Below, in pieces: positions 36,331-49,439 of a DNA stretch of 64,000 nucleotides. The DNA is from Campylorhamphus procurvoides (Eukaryota > Chordata > Aves > Passeriformes > Dendrocolaptidae). The translations under genes were made by a program, and so were the position numbers. The stretch lies in contig WBMV01003263.1 in assembly GCA_013396655.1 (NCBI GenBank), forward strand, positions 501,609 through 565,608, given 5' to 3'. The notes beneath the pieces are model-generated. The model saw only the letters and a list, made by a program, of their open reading frames with translations. It ran no database searches and was not told the origin of the DNA. Positions within the stretch are counted from its first letter, which is position 1. Each line of letters opens with the position of its first letter.

Positions 36331-39229
36331 GAAGCACAGCTCAGTATGATTTTATCTGTGCGTTGTCAGGCCTCTTGTGCCTTTTGTTGGAAAACTAATA
36401 CAAGCTCCACTACAGGGGAGAAAATATTCCTCTCTGAAAGTATGCAGCCAGAAAAAACAAGAGTTGGTATCAAAAAGAGAACCACCATACCAACTTTCTC
36501 TGGTGTCACACTTTCTGTTTTCTTCCTTCAATGACCTAAATGCTTACCTCCTTGAATTAGGGCCTCTGTTCAGGCCACCTGTAGCGACCAAAACATTTGT
36601 ACTAACCCAGCTAGCGAGGCAAAAACCAAAAGGTGTTTTGTTCATATGCATCCCTTTGAACCTGTACTAACTGTGCATCACCTAGTTTGTTTTGTTAGTC
36701 ATGATGATCATCGCACTAAAGTCAGTGGGAGTCCTCACAAGAGAGAAAGGATGCTTCCTTTCTCCTGAGGGCAGGATGCTTACACCACAAGATAAATTTC
36801 ATTTTTCACATTCATGTAGGCCCACACAAGCAGATGGATTATGTTCTTCTCTAATATCAGTGCATATCCAGGACAGAAAAGTCAACACCAAAGGAAAAGA
36901 AGTCCTACCCAACCTTCTCAAGCATTCAGAAACCTCTGATTTATCACAACACAACAACCAAGATCCATCTACCTATTATGTTTTCTTTGACAGCTGCAAA
37001 CATGGGAGACTGAGAGGAGAGCATTAGGTGGTGATCAGTGACACTCCTCTCTGGACAAATTCTAGGTACCTAGGACTGAGAGACTTCCTGGGCCAGCAAT
37101 GACATTTTTAATAGCTCCCAAGCAATTTTTATATCCTGATTTTGCTTTTCTGAAATCAGCTCTGCTTTTAACACTCCTATCAAAATACGTGTGGAGATGT
37201 AATTAAGTTTAGATACTTCTTGTATGAAAAAAAGTATCTTCTTTGGTCCTGCAACTGCCGCCTGACAGTTTCGCTTGAGGTACCTTAGCCTTCCTGTGAG
37301 CAAAAATAAGCATCTGTTTCCAATCCATTTTATTCATGCTCCTCACAGTTTGCAGAGCTCTGCACCTCCTTTCTGTAATCTTTTTTTTTCCTGGGATGAA
37401 GAACCTTCACCTGGGAAGTCTGTATTCATGTAGAAGTCAACCCATACCACAGACCATTCCTGTGACCCCACACTGATGCTTCCAGTACCATTAAGAGTAG
37501 TCCAGCCTGGCTGAGATGAGATGGTCAGCTATGCTCACTGAGTCACTGTTTCAGTAGGTTTTAAAGCACAGTGACAGCTGACAACTCATTTAACATCTCT
37601 CAAAGCAACATTTAGCAAATGCCTTGTGGTCATTAGTAATAGCTGAAGGCAATCAGCATCTGCTAGCACCTGCAGGCCACATTCCCTCCCAATCTAAAGT
37701 TCCAGCTCAATTAATAAAAAGACACCCATGACAGTCTGGCTTGTTCTCTTTCAGTGTTTTCAGGTATTGATTAAAGCTTCATTCCTGCAAACAGTGAGCA
37801 GAATCACAGCATTAGCACATCTCAGCACTTCAGTGCTCAATGTGGCTGCCATGAAAGGATGGAATCATAATTTTTTTCATTTTCTGCCTCTCATTTAATT
37901 TTTATGTTAGTACTGAGGTCAGGAATGGAAAATTTAATGAGGCACCCACTGAGTTGCAACTGCATCCCTGCCAGCCCACCATCACCACAGCCCCCTGTTA
38001 GACTGGCTGCCTGGGAGTGAAGCCCTGCTGCTGCTGCAGGTGGCACAGCTGCCACACCAGGTGGGCAGGCTGGGGACACCCTGCCAAACATCTCCCCGCT
38101 GCAAACTGGCACACAGAGCTGACACACACCCTTCCCAAACGAACCCAGCCAACAAGGCCATCATATTTATAAAATAAGAACACACACAAGACAGTTATGA
38201 CCATTTTGGTCCAGGGCAGCAAGCTGATACTCCCTCACATGAGAGGGAGGAAATCGGGAAAAAGGGAAAGCATGTAACAAAAGCTGGCACAAAAGGATGC
38301 TGCTCTTCCAAAAAGCTGAGTACTGCTATCAGGGCCTCAGAAATGACCATTTAAAGATAAACTATTTTCTAAACACCTTCCCCAGGATTTGTGCAAAAGA
38401 GAAGCCTTTCAACCCACGGACTCTGAGTCTGTTGAGCTAATCACAATGCATTTTGCACTGGTCTCTGCAATTCAGCTGCTGCTCTGGGGAGGGAGTAAAA
38501 ATGGAACCACCCACACATTAGAATTGGCTTGCATGATTCTCTATACTACTGCATTTCTATATGGTACAGATGTGATCCCTTGTCTAGCTCAGCACCTCAC
38601 TCTCTGCATTGCAGTTGCACTTCAGGCTTCACTTGCTGGATTGTTTAGAGCAGATTTTTATAATAGCTCAAGCTAAAGCTAAAACCAGTTTGGTTAATAT
38701 TAATATAAAACAAATACAGAATTTCTTATTTATGTAAGTGGGGCTCTAAGTTCCCTGCTATATTACCTACTTTTGGCTGAATGAAAACAAAAGTGATTTA
38801 CATCATTCTATAAGCTGACATCCTCATTACTTGCCTGCACTTCTGTAAGCAAACTCTACCAACAAGACACTATTAACAGTAGCTACAGGAAGACAAGAAC
38901 GGGGCTCATTGTTCATACTGTACGTGTTAACAAATTCATTTCAAAATCTCAGGTTTTAAATCCACTTAGCAGGTTAATTCAATGCGAGTTTTCTGGATTT
39001 TGCTTTTAATCAAAAAGACAGATATGACTAGTTCAAATGATTTAGAGAAATACAAGCATATTATATAATCACTGTTTTTTTTAATCATGAAAGCACATAA
39101 CCCTACCAAAAGAAAAATTTAGACAAATCTACCAGTGGTTAAGCCATAGTAAGTAGGAATTATATTTTTAGCCTTTAATACTTTGGAGTATTAAATTAAT
39201 ACAAAGTCCCAAACAATTTGTGCCCTGCC
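36331..39229. other. Unique DNA, no gene supported
   Basis: A GTGGGAGTC-containing stretch at about 36,713-36,745 weakly resembles the palindromic amniote repeat. A - strand open frame at 37,070-37,303 has a protein-like composition but no identified homologue. A GC-richer, CpG-poor patch lies at 37,960-38,130. AT-rich repeat-free sequence fills 37,550-37,920. Confidence 0.6.
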
Positions 39230-39440
39230 AACCTGTAGCTAACATCAAGCCAACTTGACGTACTAAACAAGGGTTATGCTTTTGTGCCCTTTTTAAACAC
39301 CAGAAGGGCCTAAGAGTCCCACAGGCTTTTGGAATCTTCCCAGATTTCCAAGATTTGTTAAGAATCAACATTATTGTTTCAGGCAGTGCTGCAACCAGCT
39401 TCCCAAACTCTTCCTGAGCAGTACTTCTCAGCACCAAAGG
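39230..39440 (-). mobile_element. Degraded CR1 reverse transcriptase fragment
   Basis: Reading the - strand, LNKSWKSGKIPKA (about 39,324-39,362) matches the CR1 pattern FEKSWRSGEVPED. Upstream EEFGKLVAALP fits RELADVVAEPL. After a frameshift, VFKKG at about 39,287-39,301 follows where the family has PVFKKGKKEDPGNYRPVSL. The order and spacing agree, so this is a short piece of the start of the reverse transcriptase domain. It is frameshifted and not functional, with no ends visible. Confidence 0.6.
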
Positions 39441-42400
39441 ATTTCAAAACACCCGAGCAGACACTGCCTTGTTACCTCTGCTCCCTTGCAGAACCACCTT
39501 CCCTTTCCATGCACCCCACCACACAACAGGAGACATCCCACCCTTCATCTCGAGAGAAAGAACCTCTGAGCATCTCTGCTGCTCTTGTACCATTACTACC
39601 ATTGTATAATTACACCAAGCATTTCCCCTTACATGGTCATTAAGCTCTACGGAAAGTGCCATTTAGCCCATTCACTCTTGAGCTTGAGCAGCATGTAACA
39701 AATTTCATCTCCATCTTGTGTTTACTTACATATATGGCAGACAAAATAGTTTTCAATACATGATTTTTACAAATAGTACCTCACAGATGCAGCCACTTGT
39801 GTACTGGCACATTATCTTCCTGTGTAGGCAGGGCATAAAGGAACAGGCAGTTGTGGCTTCTCACATATGGATATGGCAGACAGAAAAACCCAATGGTTGT
39901 TAAGTAAGGGACTGCTTTGAAGTACTTCATAAACATAGTTAGCATAATGCAGTTTGTATCCTGACTGGGGCTGCCAGCAACAACCAGAATATAAGCAAAT
40001 GATAAAGATAATGTTCCTAGAAATAATTGCAAGGCTCATGTTTTCTGTTTTACACTGAGCCAGTATTTTAACTCAATGACCCGGCATCTAATTTTTCCAA
40101 AATGTGACATTTAATTAACACTATTTCCACGCACCACTTCCTCCTGCCACCACATCAGAGAGCTGCTCTCTGCACAGGACAGCTTTAACCTCTGTGCATG
40201 TGTATACACACACACCCTACAGACTTTGCATGCATTATCAGGGACCTGGAAAAAAAGCCATTAGGCCACTGCACGGACGTCTCTGCAGTAGCTGTGGCCT
40301 GTCTGTGCTGGCTCTCCAGGTGCTTGGCCGGGGTCTCATGGAGCAGAGCTGACCCAGTATGGGCAGGGCACGGATCTGCCCCACAGGATGGGGGACCTTG
40401 CTCTGCTCAGTGGGAGTTGCCTGGTCAAGTATTTTGAGCTGATTATGCCTCCTCCCCTGGGTATGGCTGCACTTGGTACTGCTATATACGCTCACAGATG
40501 TTGCTGCCTTATGCCTTTAATGGTCAATTGTGGGCTAAAAAAATTTACTTAAAGGCAGCCAGAAGGGGCAACAGACATTCTTTAGTTTTACAGAGGAACA
40601 GAAATAAACAGTAAATAATGTATCATATTCTAGACCTATCTTTTGCATTATGCAAGCAACAAACTCCTTCCTTGCTCCAGAAAACTTTCAGTCTTTCTTC
40701 CATGCTCCCAAATAGCAAGGAGTCTGTAATAAATTTGAAGAGTTACAGCACAAACTTAGGGATAGTTGTATTTGTCATTTCCAAGATGGCAAGCAGCCTG
40801 CATGTCCTGTTATCATTAGCTAAATCTGTGCCTTCTACTACTTCTCACTTTCCACCCTCTCTACTATTTTCCTTCCTCTCACTTGGAGGAGGCACACTCA
40901 TCCTTCCCAAGGTGTTGAAATAAAGCTGAAAATCATTCAGTATTTAATAAGCAAAAACTGTGCCTGTTTTATTTATTTAGGCAATTCCTCTGAACTCACT
41001 GATCGTACTTGCATGAGTGCTCCTCATCTGGACTAGCTGGATCCTATAGAAAAACCCTCATAAATAATGGTTATTTCATGAAAAACAGACTAAAGGAACT
41101 ACTCTGCTCCTTGAGACCTTTTCTCTCTTTCTGTTCTCTTCTTTATTACTAAGGACATTTCTGGACAACAGGATCATTGCTTCTTAGTGAACATCTGCTA
41201 TTAAAAGCTCTCTCCCAAGCAAGCCAGATCTTGCTTGCCTTGGTCACACAAATAGTTTTATGAACCTCAACAGAACTGTATGTGCAAAGCAGAGAGGACT
41301 GACCTCTGCCAAGAACTACATGCCACAGCCCTGCAGGCTGGTCCTTATACTTTGGTTTAAATAGACTCTAAAGAGAACTGTTTCCTGCTATCATATGTAG
41401 CTCTGAACAAGAGACTTGGAAGAGCAGTCAATAAAGTGTAAGATCTTTTTCTTACCAAAATGTTTCTATCACATTTCAGTGCCTGTTTTGCATAGATAAA
41501 TTTCTCCCAGTATTGTTTTTCTCCCTAGTGCTACAAACTCAAACCCCTTGTGTGCAAAAGGGAAACTGTAAGGTGAGCCCAATCACACCAGCTGGCAAAT
41601 CTGCAGTCTCATGAGGGGTGTTACAAAAACCAGGTTTTACACCAAACCCTTGTGCCATTGTGTCTCACAAAGATGCCTGACTTCATACATAAAAATAACA
41701 CCCAGAACTTTTTCAAATGTCTTAGTTCAAAACTAAATATATATACTACCTTTCTACTGGCAGCCCAGGCTGCTGCAATGGACATGCTTGGGTAATATTC
41801 TTACTGCTTATTTTGCATTTGTACAACTTGTAAGTGATGAATCCAATGCTTAGGAACAAAGAGATTAACCACACAGTATGCAGTGCTGAACTCCTCCATT
41901 CAGCCATAAACCACAGCCCTCCTACACTGACAACTCAGCTGTAATGCCACATCCTGTCAGAGCTGGACTCCCTCTCTGTATATATTTTAGTCCAGGCCTC
42001 CTTTTTTGTTTAAGTAAATATTGGAGAACAGCCCACTGCAGTACAGATGGGTACATACAACATATATATTTCACCTCTTTAAGTGTTTTTCTTTCATGGC
42101 AGATTCATTCAGAAATTAGCTAAGGATTCAAATGTGCTCCAGTCACAAGAAGAGCGAGCTAATTCCTCAGAGAGTGACAGCAAATCCACTAAACAGCACA
42201 GCCTCCCTGCTCAACCTTCTGTGAAGGAGTAAATGTGCTGCTAATCCTTTTAAGACTATCCACCACATATTGACTCGTAAGGACCAGTGTCTTTATAATT
42301 AAAAATGTTGAAATCTGCAAAGTATTAGTTGCTTTATTTCTGATAATAATAGCTGTTTTCATGCATGACACACACAATAGACTTTATCTAGGTTTTTAAA

Positions 42401-43889
42401 CCCTTTGGAGTTTTAAGTACAGAAGTTAACATTTATTCTCAAGGCTTTTTTCTGGTAGTTAAAGGACTTTCAATTTAATTTCCTTAATTTATGAACTATG
42501 TCAGAAATAGCCATTTGGGATACATGCTTGACATTAGGACCTTCATTTGGTTATGTTCCTCCTGGGGACTATTGTACTGACACTGCCTAATTGGCACTGC
42601 AGCACAGATTTTACCTGCACTCCTACGTTTCCAGCAATCCACACGTAATAATCCTTGGAACAGGAAAACCCTTTCATTCCTAGGAAGAGATACCATATGT
42701 GTAAAATCACCACAAGAAGCGGGCTGGGCTCCAGTGGGGCTGTCAAGTGTCGCATACTTTCCACACCCTGGGCTCAGCGAGGGCTGTACTGAATTCCCCA
42801 GGCCAGGGGGGCAGGATTGGCACCTGGCTTTCTGCAGGCAGGCAGTGGCCTCTGTGCATGCCCTGCCTGTGCTGCCTGCAGCCTGATGGCAGAGGCAGGG
42901 GAGGATGGAGAGTAAGGGGGCTGGAGGCAGACTGAGAGACAGAGGTGATGGTGCATTTGCAGGAGCTCCAATTATCCCATGGAACCAGCTGGCTACACCT
43001 CACACAGCTCCTTTTATGGCATTGTACTGTCCAACTGGTACCAAAACCAGAAAATGCAGTGGGAATAACTGCAACACAAGATATGATGCCACTAGTGGGA
43101 AATTACCAACTCCCTAACTTGAAATCCCTTTACATCTTTAAGGGATTACTGAGATCTTCTGAAGTCTAAAACAACTGACAGACAGTTGGCTTATAAAACA
43201 CATACTTCCTTGGGGAAAAAAAATACTGTTTATCACTTTCTCATCCACCTCCCTTTTTTCCATGTTAGCAAGACAGGGAGGCAACATAGCTGTCTGACAA
43301 TTCATTTGCTCTAGTTTATTGATTCCTCATATGAAGCCATGTTCCCCAGACAGTGATGTCATTTATTTCCATAGCAACTGTATAACATCAGAGGATTATA
43401 CCTAAGCAGGTGGAGGAAAGTCTTCAGGGAACAAGAATATCTTATGCCTCTGCAAATCTGCCTGCACCAGGAAAGGGCTTTCAGAGGATGTCTGAAAGCT
43501 GGCTCTAAATAGTCTTATAAAAGACTGAGCGATGACAGTATTACTAACTATTTTTCATTGGCAGTGGTCAAATCAAATTCAGATGTGCAAAGCCTACTCC
43601 TCTCTGCTCTGCAGAACACTACTCTGTATGTGCCACATTCAGAGAAGTGGTAAAGACATCGCTTTTCACCAGCAATCACCGAAGTCCCCCTTTCCCCCAA
43701 CCCAGAAAAGCAAGTGCTTACCAAGTTACCAATGAGCTCAGGCTGGTTACCACCTTTTCAGAAGCAGGATTTACCCTTCCAGATCAGTACTTAACACCTA
43801 AGTCCTGTGGTCTGTGCCAGCCATCTCTATGGCTCTATGAATTTGCAGCATGAACTTGTGCAGCAGCTGGCTCCAGGCACACAGTGGGC
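39441..43889. other. Unique non-coding DNA, no gene seen
   Basis: No supported gene. GC rises at 42,720-42,970, where frames overlap on both strands without family matches; CpG stays rare. Elsewhere the DNA is AT-rich and unique. Confidence 0.65.
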
Positions 43890-43921
43890 TCTTTAGTTCC
43901 TCATTCTGCAGAAAAGATAGC
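43890..43921 (+). mobile_element. Possible short MIR-like remnant
   Basis: CTTTAGTTCCTCATTCTGCA followed by GAAAAGATAG resembles the MIR stretch CTCAGTTTCCTCATCTGTAAAATGGGGATA. Only about 32 bases fit, so chance is a serious alternative. Confidence 0.2.
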
Positions 43922-46900
43922 ATGGAAAATGTCCAGGGACGTAACTACTTGATTACGTGAATCTCTAATCACACTCATTACCTCTCTCAGGAAGTAATTT
44001 TTACCCAAAGTATCAGAGGTTCATGTCATCAAAGGCTCCATGGCTCAACAAAGTCCTAGATGTGGTATTGGCTCCTCCTCAGCACTCACAGTATTTGGGC
44101 CCAATCTGATCCATCTCACACCAAGCTGGCCCATTTCTCCTTGAAAGGCATGGCAGCCTCACTGACAACCACAAGAAGACACCTCTGCTGGAGCCCTTTC
44201 TCCACCACCTGCTGCAGTGTGCTGGTGTCAGGGAGGGGCACATGTCCCAGGGCCAAGCTGACTCATCCCTGCAGTACCCATGTGAGTTAGCAGCGTACAA
44301 GGGGAGCAGGGACACAAAGGTGCTCAGAGCTCATCAGGAGCTGAGAGCAGCTGCCTCAGGCAGAGCCTTCTCAGCATCACTGGGCTGGGGACAGACCTGC
44401 TCCCTTCCAGATCTCCCACAGGAAAACACGGTATTTACCACACCCATACAAATGGCCAGGTGTGAGCAGCTCTTCCTACCATCAGTAAATATCAAGTTAG
44501 CAACTGTACCTTCCATCACTGTAAAATACTTTTATAGTCCATACTGATCAAGTATTCCAGGCTGATTTATGCTTTGTATAGAAAGCGAAAAAGCAAAGCA
44601 AGATCATTCACATGGTAAATAAGAAATAATTATTGCTACATCTTTTTTCTTCTTATGAAAGTAAACACTTTAAATGAGATCCAGCTAATGACTCTCTCAT
44701 ACAACAAAAGCCCTCCACGGTAAACACTTGCCTATTCAGCAGGTTGCTCAATCTATTCCCATTAATTCCTGATCTAGTTCATCTTAGCAAAGCATAAATT
44801 GAGGGTTTTGCTTTCAAAAAAACTCAAATTGCAACAAAAAGCTGGTCTTCTCTTTTCCTATTAGCAAAGTATATAAACTGAGAAGAGATACTTTGGGTAA
44901 ATTCAAGATTTGAATTATTCATTAGCTTGACTAATTAATCTGCAGTTCAGTAGAGATAATATTTTCTTTACAGTAGCCTCAGAACTCAGGGAGATACAGA
45001 GCAACAAATGACAGTGCAAATAGATTTTTCTTTTTTCCTATTACCACCACATTAGGCTGTGTATAAAACTTGTTTTCTGACATACAAATACCTTCCCATT
45101 GAGGCAACACAGTATGGGTTTAGATTAGTTCTGCCAGTAACCAGTATTTTCCATTTTTATGATCTCTGTATCCTTCAGAGACTTCCCTCTGCTTTATAAT
45201 TCCATTGCCCATCTATTGTCAGTTCTCTCCTGCATTTGCAACCTGTTGCCAACCATGATTTGATTTATTTTGTCAGTAATGCATCTTCTTGTGCCCTTCA
45301 GTCTGTGCTTAAACATAAACTATATTGACAGCAGGAGAGACTCGACTGACATCTCAGCACGTTTCCCCTTCTGAGTTTAGCCTATCCATGCTGGGTATAG
45401 TCTCACGAAGGCACCCAGATGAGGAGCTGACATCACTAAAGATGCCTCAGGGACAAGCAGCCTCCCTGAAATGCACTGCATATATTCCCCCACTCTCAGG
45501 TAAGCCCCGAAGACAACATGAATATTACTGGTCCCTGCATGGTTGCATTTGAGAATACGTAAAAAATTTAAATAACCCAGTTACTAATCTGTTCTTCCTG
45601 CAGAAGAATAGATAATTCTTCAGATAAACACATGGATCATTTTAATGACTTGACTAACAATTTTCTACATTAACTCCTTCTTTTATATTCAAATTATACC
45701 AAACATACTGCACACTGAGGTCTTGAGCCTATGCCATTATTGCCTTATTGCTATTATACAGCTACTTTTAGAAGGTCCTTCCCTCGATTGAAAAGTTGGT
45801 AGAGTTGCATCTCTTTCCTCCTTTCCCAGGCACCCCAAGAAGTAGCTGTTCATCTGGGAGCAGAGATTGAAAGAATATTTTCCTCTTCTTACCAAGAAGA
45901 GCTGTTACAGAAAGAGAGCTGTTCCTCCCAGATCTGCAGCTGAAAAGGTACTGCAGAGGTCTGTGCCCGATAACCAGGGCAGACACAGTGAGGGGAATAT
46001 CTTCCCAACTTCCAGAGGAGGATGGGTGTCCAAGCTCAATGTCTGGGGACCGATACAGAGGTTCAGCCCCTGCTTGCAGGGCCACTGTGTGCCAGGATGC
46101 CATGAGGCTGGCCAAGAAGTGTATTGTGAGGGGTAAGAGCTCTTCTCTGCCAGGAACACATCTGCACTGGGATCACTGAAGATGTCTGCAGTGATGATAT
46201 TCAGACACCCTGCAAGACTGATTTTCCAAAGCAGAAACCCACACCTAGACACAGAGCTATTTATCTGGCCAGACTTTTAAACTCTGTTTCCATTAGCTAT
46301 ATTGACCTGACACTGAACCCTGCAAAGTGCCTCTCTCCGCCCAAACACTACAGTACCTCCCTGGCACACCGTGGCAGCAGTGCCTGCCCACCCCTCCTCT
46401 GTGTCACCTGCTCCACCTGGCCCTCACAGAGACCCATGAGGTTAAAAATCTTGGTCCACATTAATGACTCATTATTTAACAGATTATTCCATATAAAATA
46501 TCAGAAATCACTTCAACTAATTCTTATATGTAATTCAATTTGAATTTAAATAGATAGAATTAATCTGGAATGCAAGAACATATTATCTTTTCCCAGCTAC
46601 TCACTCTCTCTTACATATAACTTTACATATAACTTCAGTATCAAAATAATCTGGAATCTCTTTCTAAACATGACTGACATTGGTATACATCATTATTACC
46701 TCTACCACATAATACTGTCTGCCCAGGTGTTCCAGAGACCCTAATGAATTTTGCAGTCTTTAGGATCATACTGGTATTACCTAGAACAGGAAAGCAGAGC
46801 ATTTTAGAAGTATTTTCAGTTCTCCATTTAAAGTTCACATGTGGAAAACTATTCTTGTTTGTGCAATTAGCTACAACCCTAATATTTTCCTACTGCATTC

Positions 46901-47825
46901 ACTAAGCAACAGCTAGACCTCAGCCCAAACAGGAGCAAAAACAAAGCAAGTTGAAGCAAGCCCATTTATGTCTAGTTCTGTTCCTTCGTCTTTTGTGAGA
47001 AGGACCACATATGATGGACAACTACCAGCCTCTTGAAATCAAATCAGTTTCTTTCAAAGAACATTTGTATTTTGTAAACCAATTAGACCACATGAATAGT
47101 ACAAGCATGAATAAGCTTTTGTTTTATTCAAATTAAGATATTTTGGATTTCTGAAGATGCAAATAGATACGACAAAAAAGGTAACAAGGATACAATAGAA
47201 AATTATGGAGCAGGGAGAAATTTAATTACATGCCTCTTTGATTGAAAGTTCAAGGTTCTTTTTATATTGCTTCAAGTTTATAAATTCACAGATCCCGTCC
47301 CTCTGTTTTCCAAATATGTTCAGGAAAATAAGCTGGTTGAAATTGTCCTTCCATGGCTTTTAATTTCAGTTGCATGCTGTTTAGATTCCTTTATTTCTAT
47401 GGAAATGCAAGAGCAGTTCCAAGTCATGAACTAACACGCTTCCTTTTAATGAAGGCTGGATCAAAATCTACAGTCCTCCTGCAAAAAAAAAAAACCCTGC
47501 AGAATTTAACAGTGCACAACAACCCTTCTAAAAAAAAGTTTTCAGAAAATCCAAGCCAGCCAAGCAGAGCTCTACAACACTGTACTCAACATCTGAAACA
47601 GCAACACTCTCCATCAAATACTGGAAGTTTTTAAAGCAGTTTTTTAGAAGACTATTTCATTTCCATAAGCAAAACCATCTCACTAGATTTAAAATAGGAA
47701 CTCCTACTGATACAAGCACAATGGGTTCTGCTCACAGCCCAGATGCAGCCTGACTGAAGAGCTGAACACCTTCACCCCTATCACCTTCTCAGAGTGGTGT
47801 CCCAGTTTCCTTCAGCACCATCCAC
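43922..47825. other. Unique non-coding DNA, no gene seen
   Basis: GC-richer sequence at 44,060-44,420 and 45,770-46,250 carries overlapping open frames (115 codons at most) in several frames with no recognisable protein. The rest is AT-rich unique DNA. Confidence 0.65.
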
Positions 47826-47866
47826 TAATTCCCATTCATTTGAATTTACTGGGATTTTTTTTTGCT
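47826..47866. repeat. Possible relic of palindromic amniote repeat
   Basis: ATTCCCATTCATTTGAATTT then ACTGGGATTTT follows the pattern of the CCATTGACTTCAATGGG interspersed repeat, with several changes. It is judged together with the better copy 170 bases on. Confidence 0.35.
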
Positions 47867-48033
47867 GGATGTACACAAAAATAAAACATACTAAATTATA
47901 CTGAGATGCCAATTTACAAAAATAAATGCGTTACAATAGCCTTCCTCGTTTCAGAGATCGTACTCAGGATGAGCATGACGGAGTTCTGCTGTATGAGTCT
48001 GCAATAAGGACTCCAACCAGCTAGGTCTAATCG

Positions 48034-48090
48034 TATTCCCATGAAAATCAATAGGAGTTTTGTCAGTTTTACCAAGAACTGCATGATGTG
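48034..48090. repeat. Relic of palindromic CATTGACTTCAATG repeat
   Basis: ATTCCCATGAAAATCAATAG, GAGTTTTGTCAG and the GCATGA end match, with few gaps, the repeat I know from turtle, crocodilian and bird DNA (CCCATTGAAATCAATGGGAG, TTTTG, then the mirrored half). I do not assign a database name. Confidence 0.55.
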
Positions 48091-49439
48091 TATGACACTG
48101 ATGGGTGGGCAGGACCTGTGGAAAAAGGGACTGACCTGGGTTTTTATCAACTTGTATGGAATGCATCAACTACACTGACATTCATGGGGTCACTGAAGAG
48201 CCCTATGGGGCAAGCGAGAACAAGCTTTAGGAACATGACTACAAGGAATAACCCAGTGACACGAAACACAGAAAACTGCCCCTTTCTTTCAGCAAAGAAA
48301 AACAGACTTCAGCCTTTGGGAGTATCTGTTTTCATTCTGCCAGCCTTTTAAATGCAATCCATTGGTCTTTGTGGTCCCAGCTGTATAAACAAGCTGCCAG
48401 ATGACCTAAAGGGATCTGCACAAGTGGTAGCTCTACCCCTAAAGGCAAACACCAAAATATACAGTTTGCCCTGTGTAAGAGGTAAAAAAAAAAAATACAG
48501 GTCCCATCCAGCTCCTGGTATTTTCCTACCTCCTGACTGTTACAGGTCACAAGCCAAAGAAGCCAACAGTGCAAGGCACCAAGTACCTCCTGTAAATTAA
48601 CTCCATATGCTGTCAGGGCTGACAGGGGCCACAGCAATCCAGACTGCTGTTACTGGAAGGATACTGACACCACACAACTTTTTATCCATCCACATGACAG
48701 AAAAAAGTTGTACAAGGAATCACTTACATGAAATAAGGTAAACAAGGTGGGTCTGACTTAGCCATCTGCAGGTGACCTGCCTGTACAGGGTATTTGAATC
48801 CAGCTTGCAGCAAGGACACAGCCCTGGCATGCTTCCATGTCATTTGTGCAGAGATAGTTCCCAGAGAGAAGCTGCACTTGAAATAAACTAAACTAAAAAG
48901 TGAGAGCACTAGCAAGTTATCTAGCTCACTGGCCTGCACAATGAAGTAGCTTTGTAATAGCTCTTGCAGGGTAATAAACGTGTTGCAATTAATACCAACA
49001 AACCTTGGGGTATGGTAAAGCGCATTTGGAGCAAATTGAAGCTGGTGCCACCTATACAGAAGGAAAGATTCTGGTTTTACACAACCTTCTTCAAAATTTA
49101 AATAACAGGTGAGGATTTGGCCCAGTAAGCGTAAAGAAAACTCAATAAAGTCCATCACCTGCAGCTTCACAACAGATGTTTGTGGGGTGGAACAACTGCA
49201 GTTCTTAGTTTCCCATTGGAATTTCCACTGGATAAAACAGCCTGTTTTCTATTTTATAGCCAAATCACATAAGGTTTTTACTCATCTTTCAAAATAATGT
49301 TTTCCAGTTCAAACTACAACTATTCAGAAGAGCCTGAAAACCATTCTTTTGCACAGTGGTGTTACTCAGTGGCATGATAACACAGTTATATTACATACAC
49401 ATTAAGTAACAAATGCAAGTAAGAGAAAAAATGTCATAA
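48091..49439. other. Unique non-coding DNA, no gene seen
   Basis: A 148-codon - strand frame (48,724-49,170) resembles nothing I know. An A-run interrupts 48,483-48,495. This stretch ends where the strand composition changes. Confidence 0.6.

Noticed and set aside
48724..49170. 148-codon - strand open frame
   Set aside because: Sequence resembles no known protein; length alone is not enough in 64 kb of six-frame translation.
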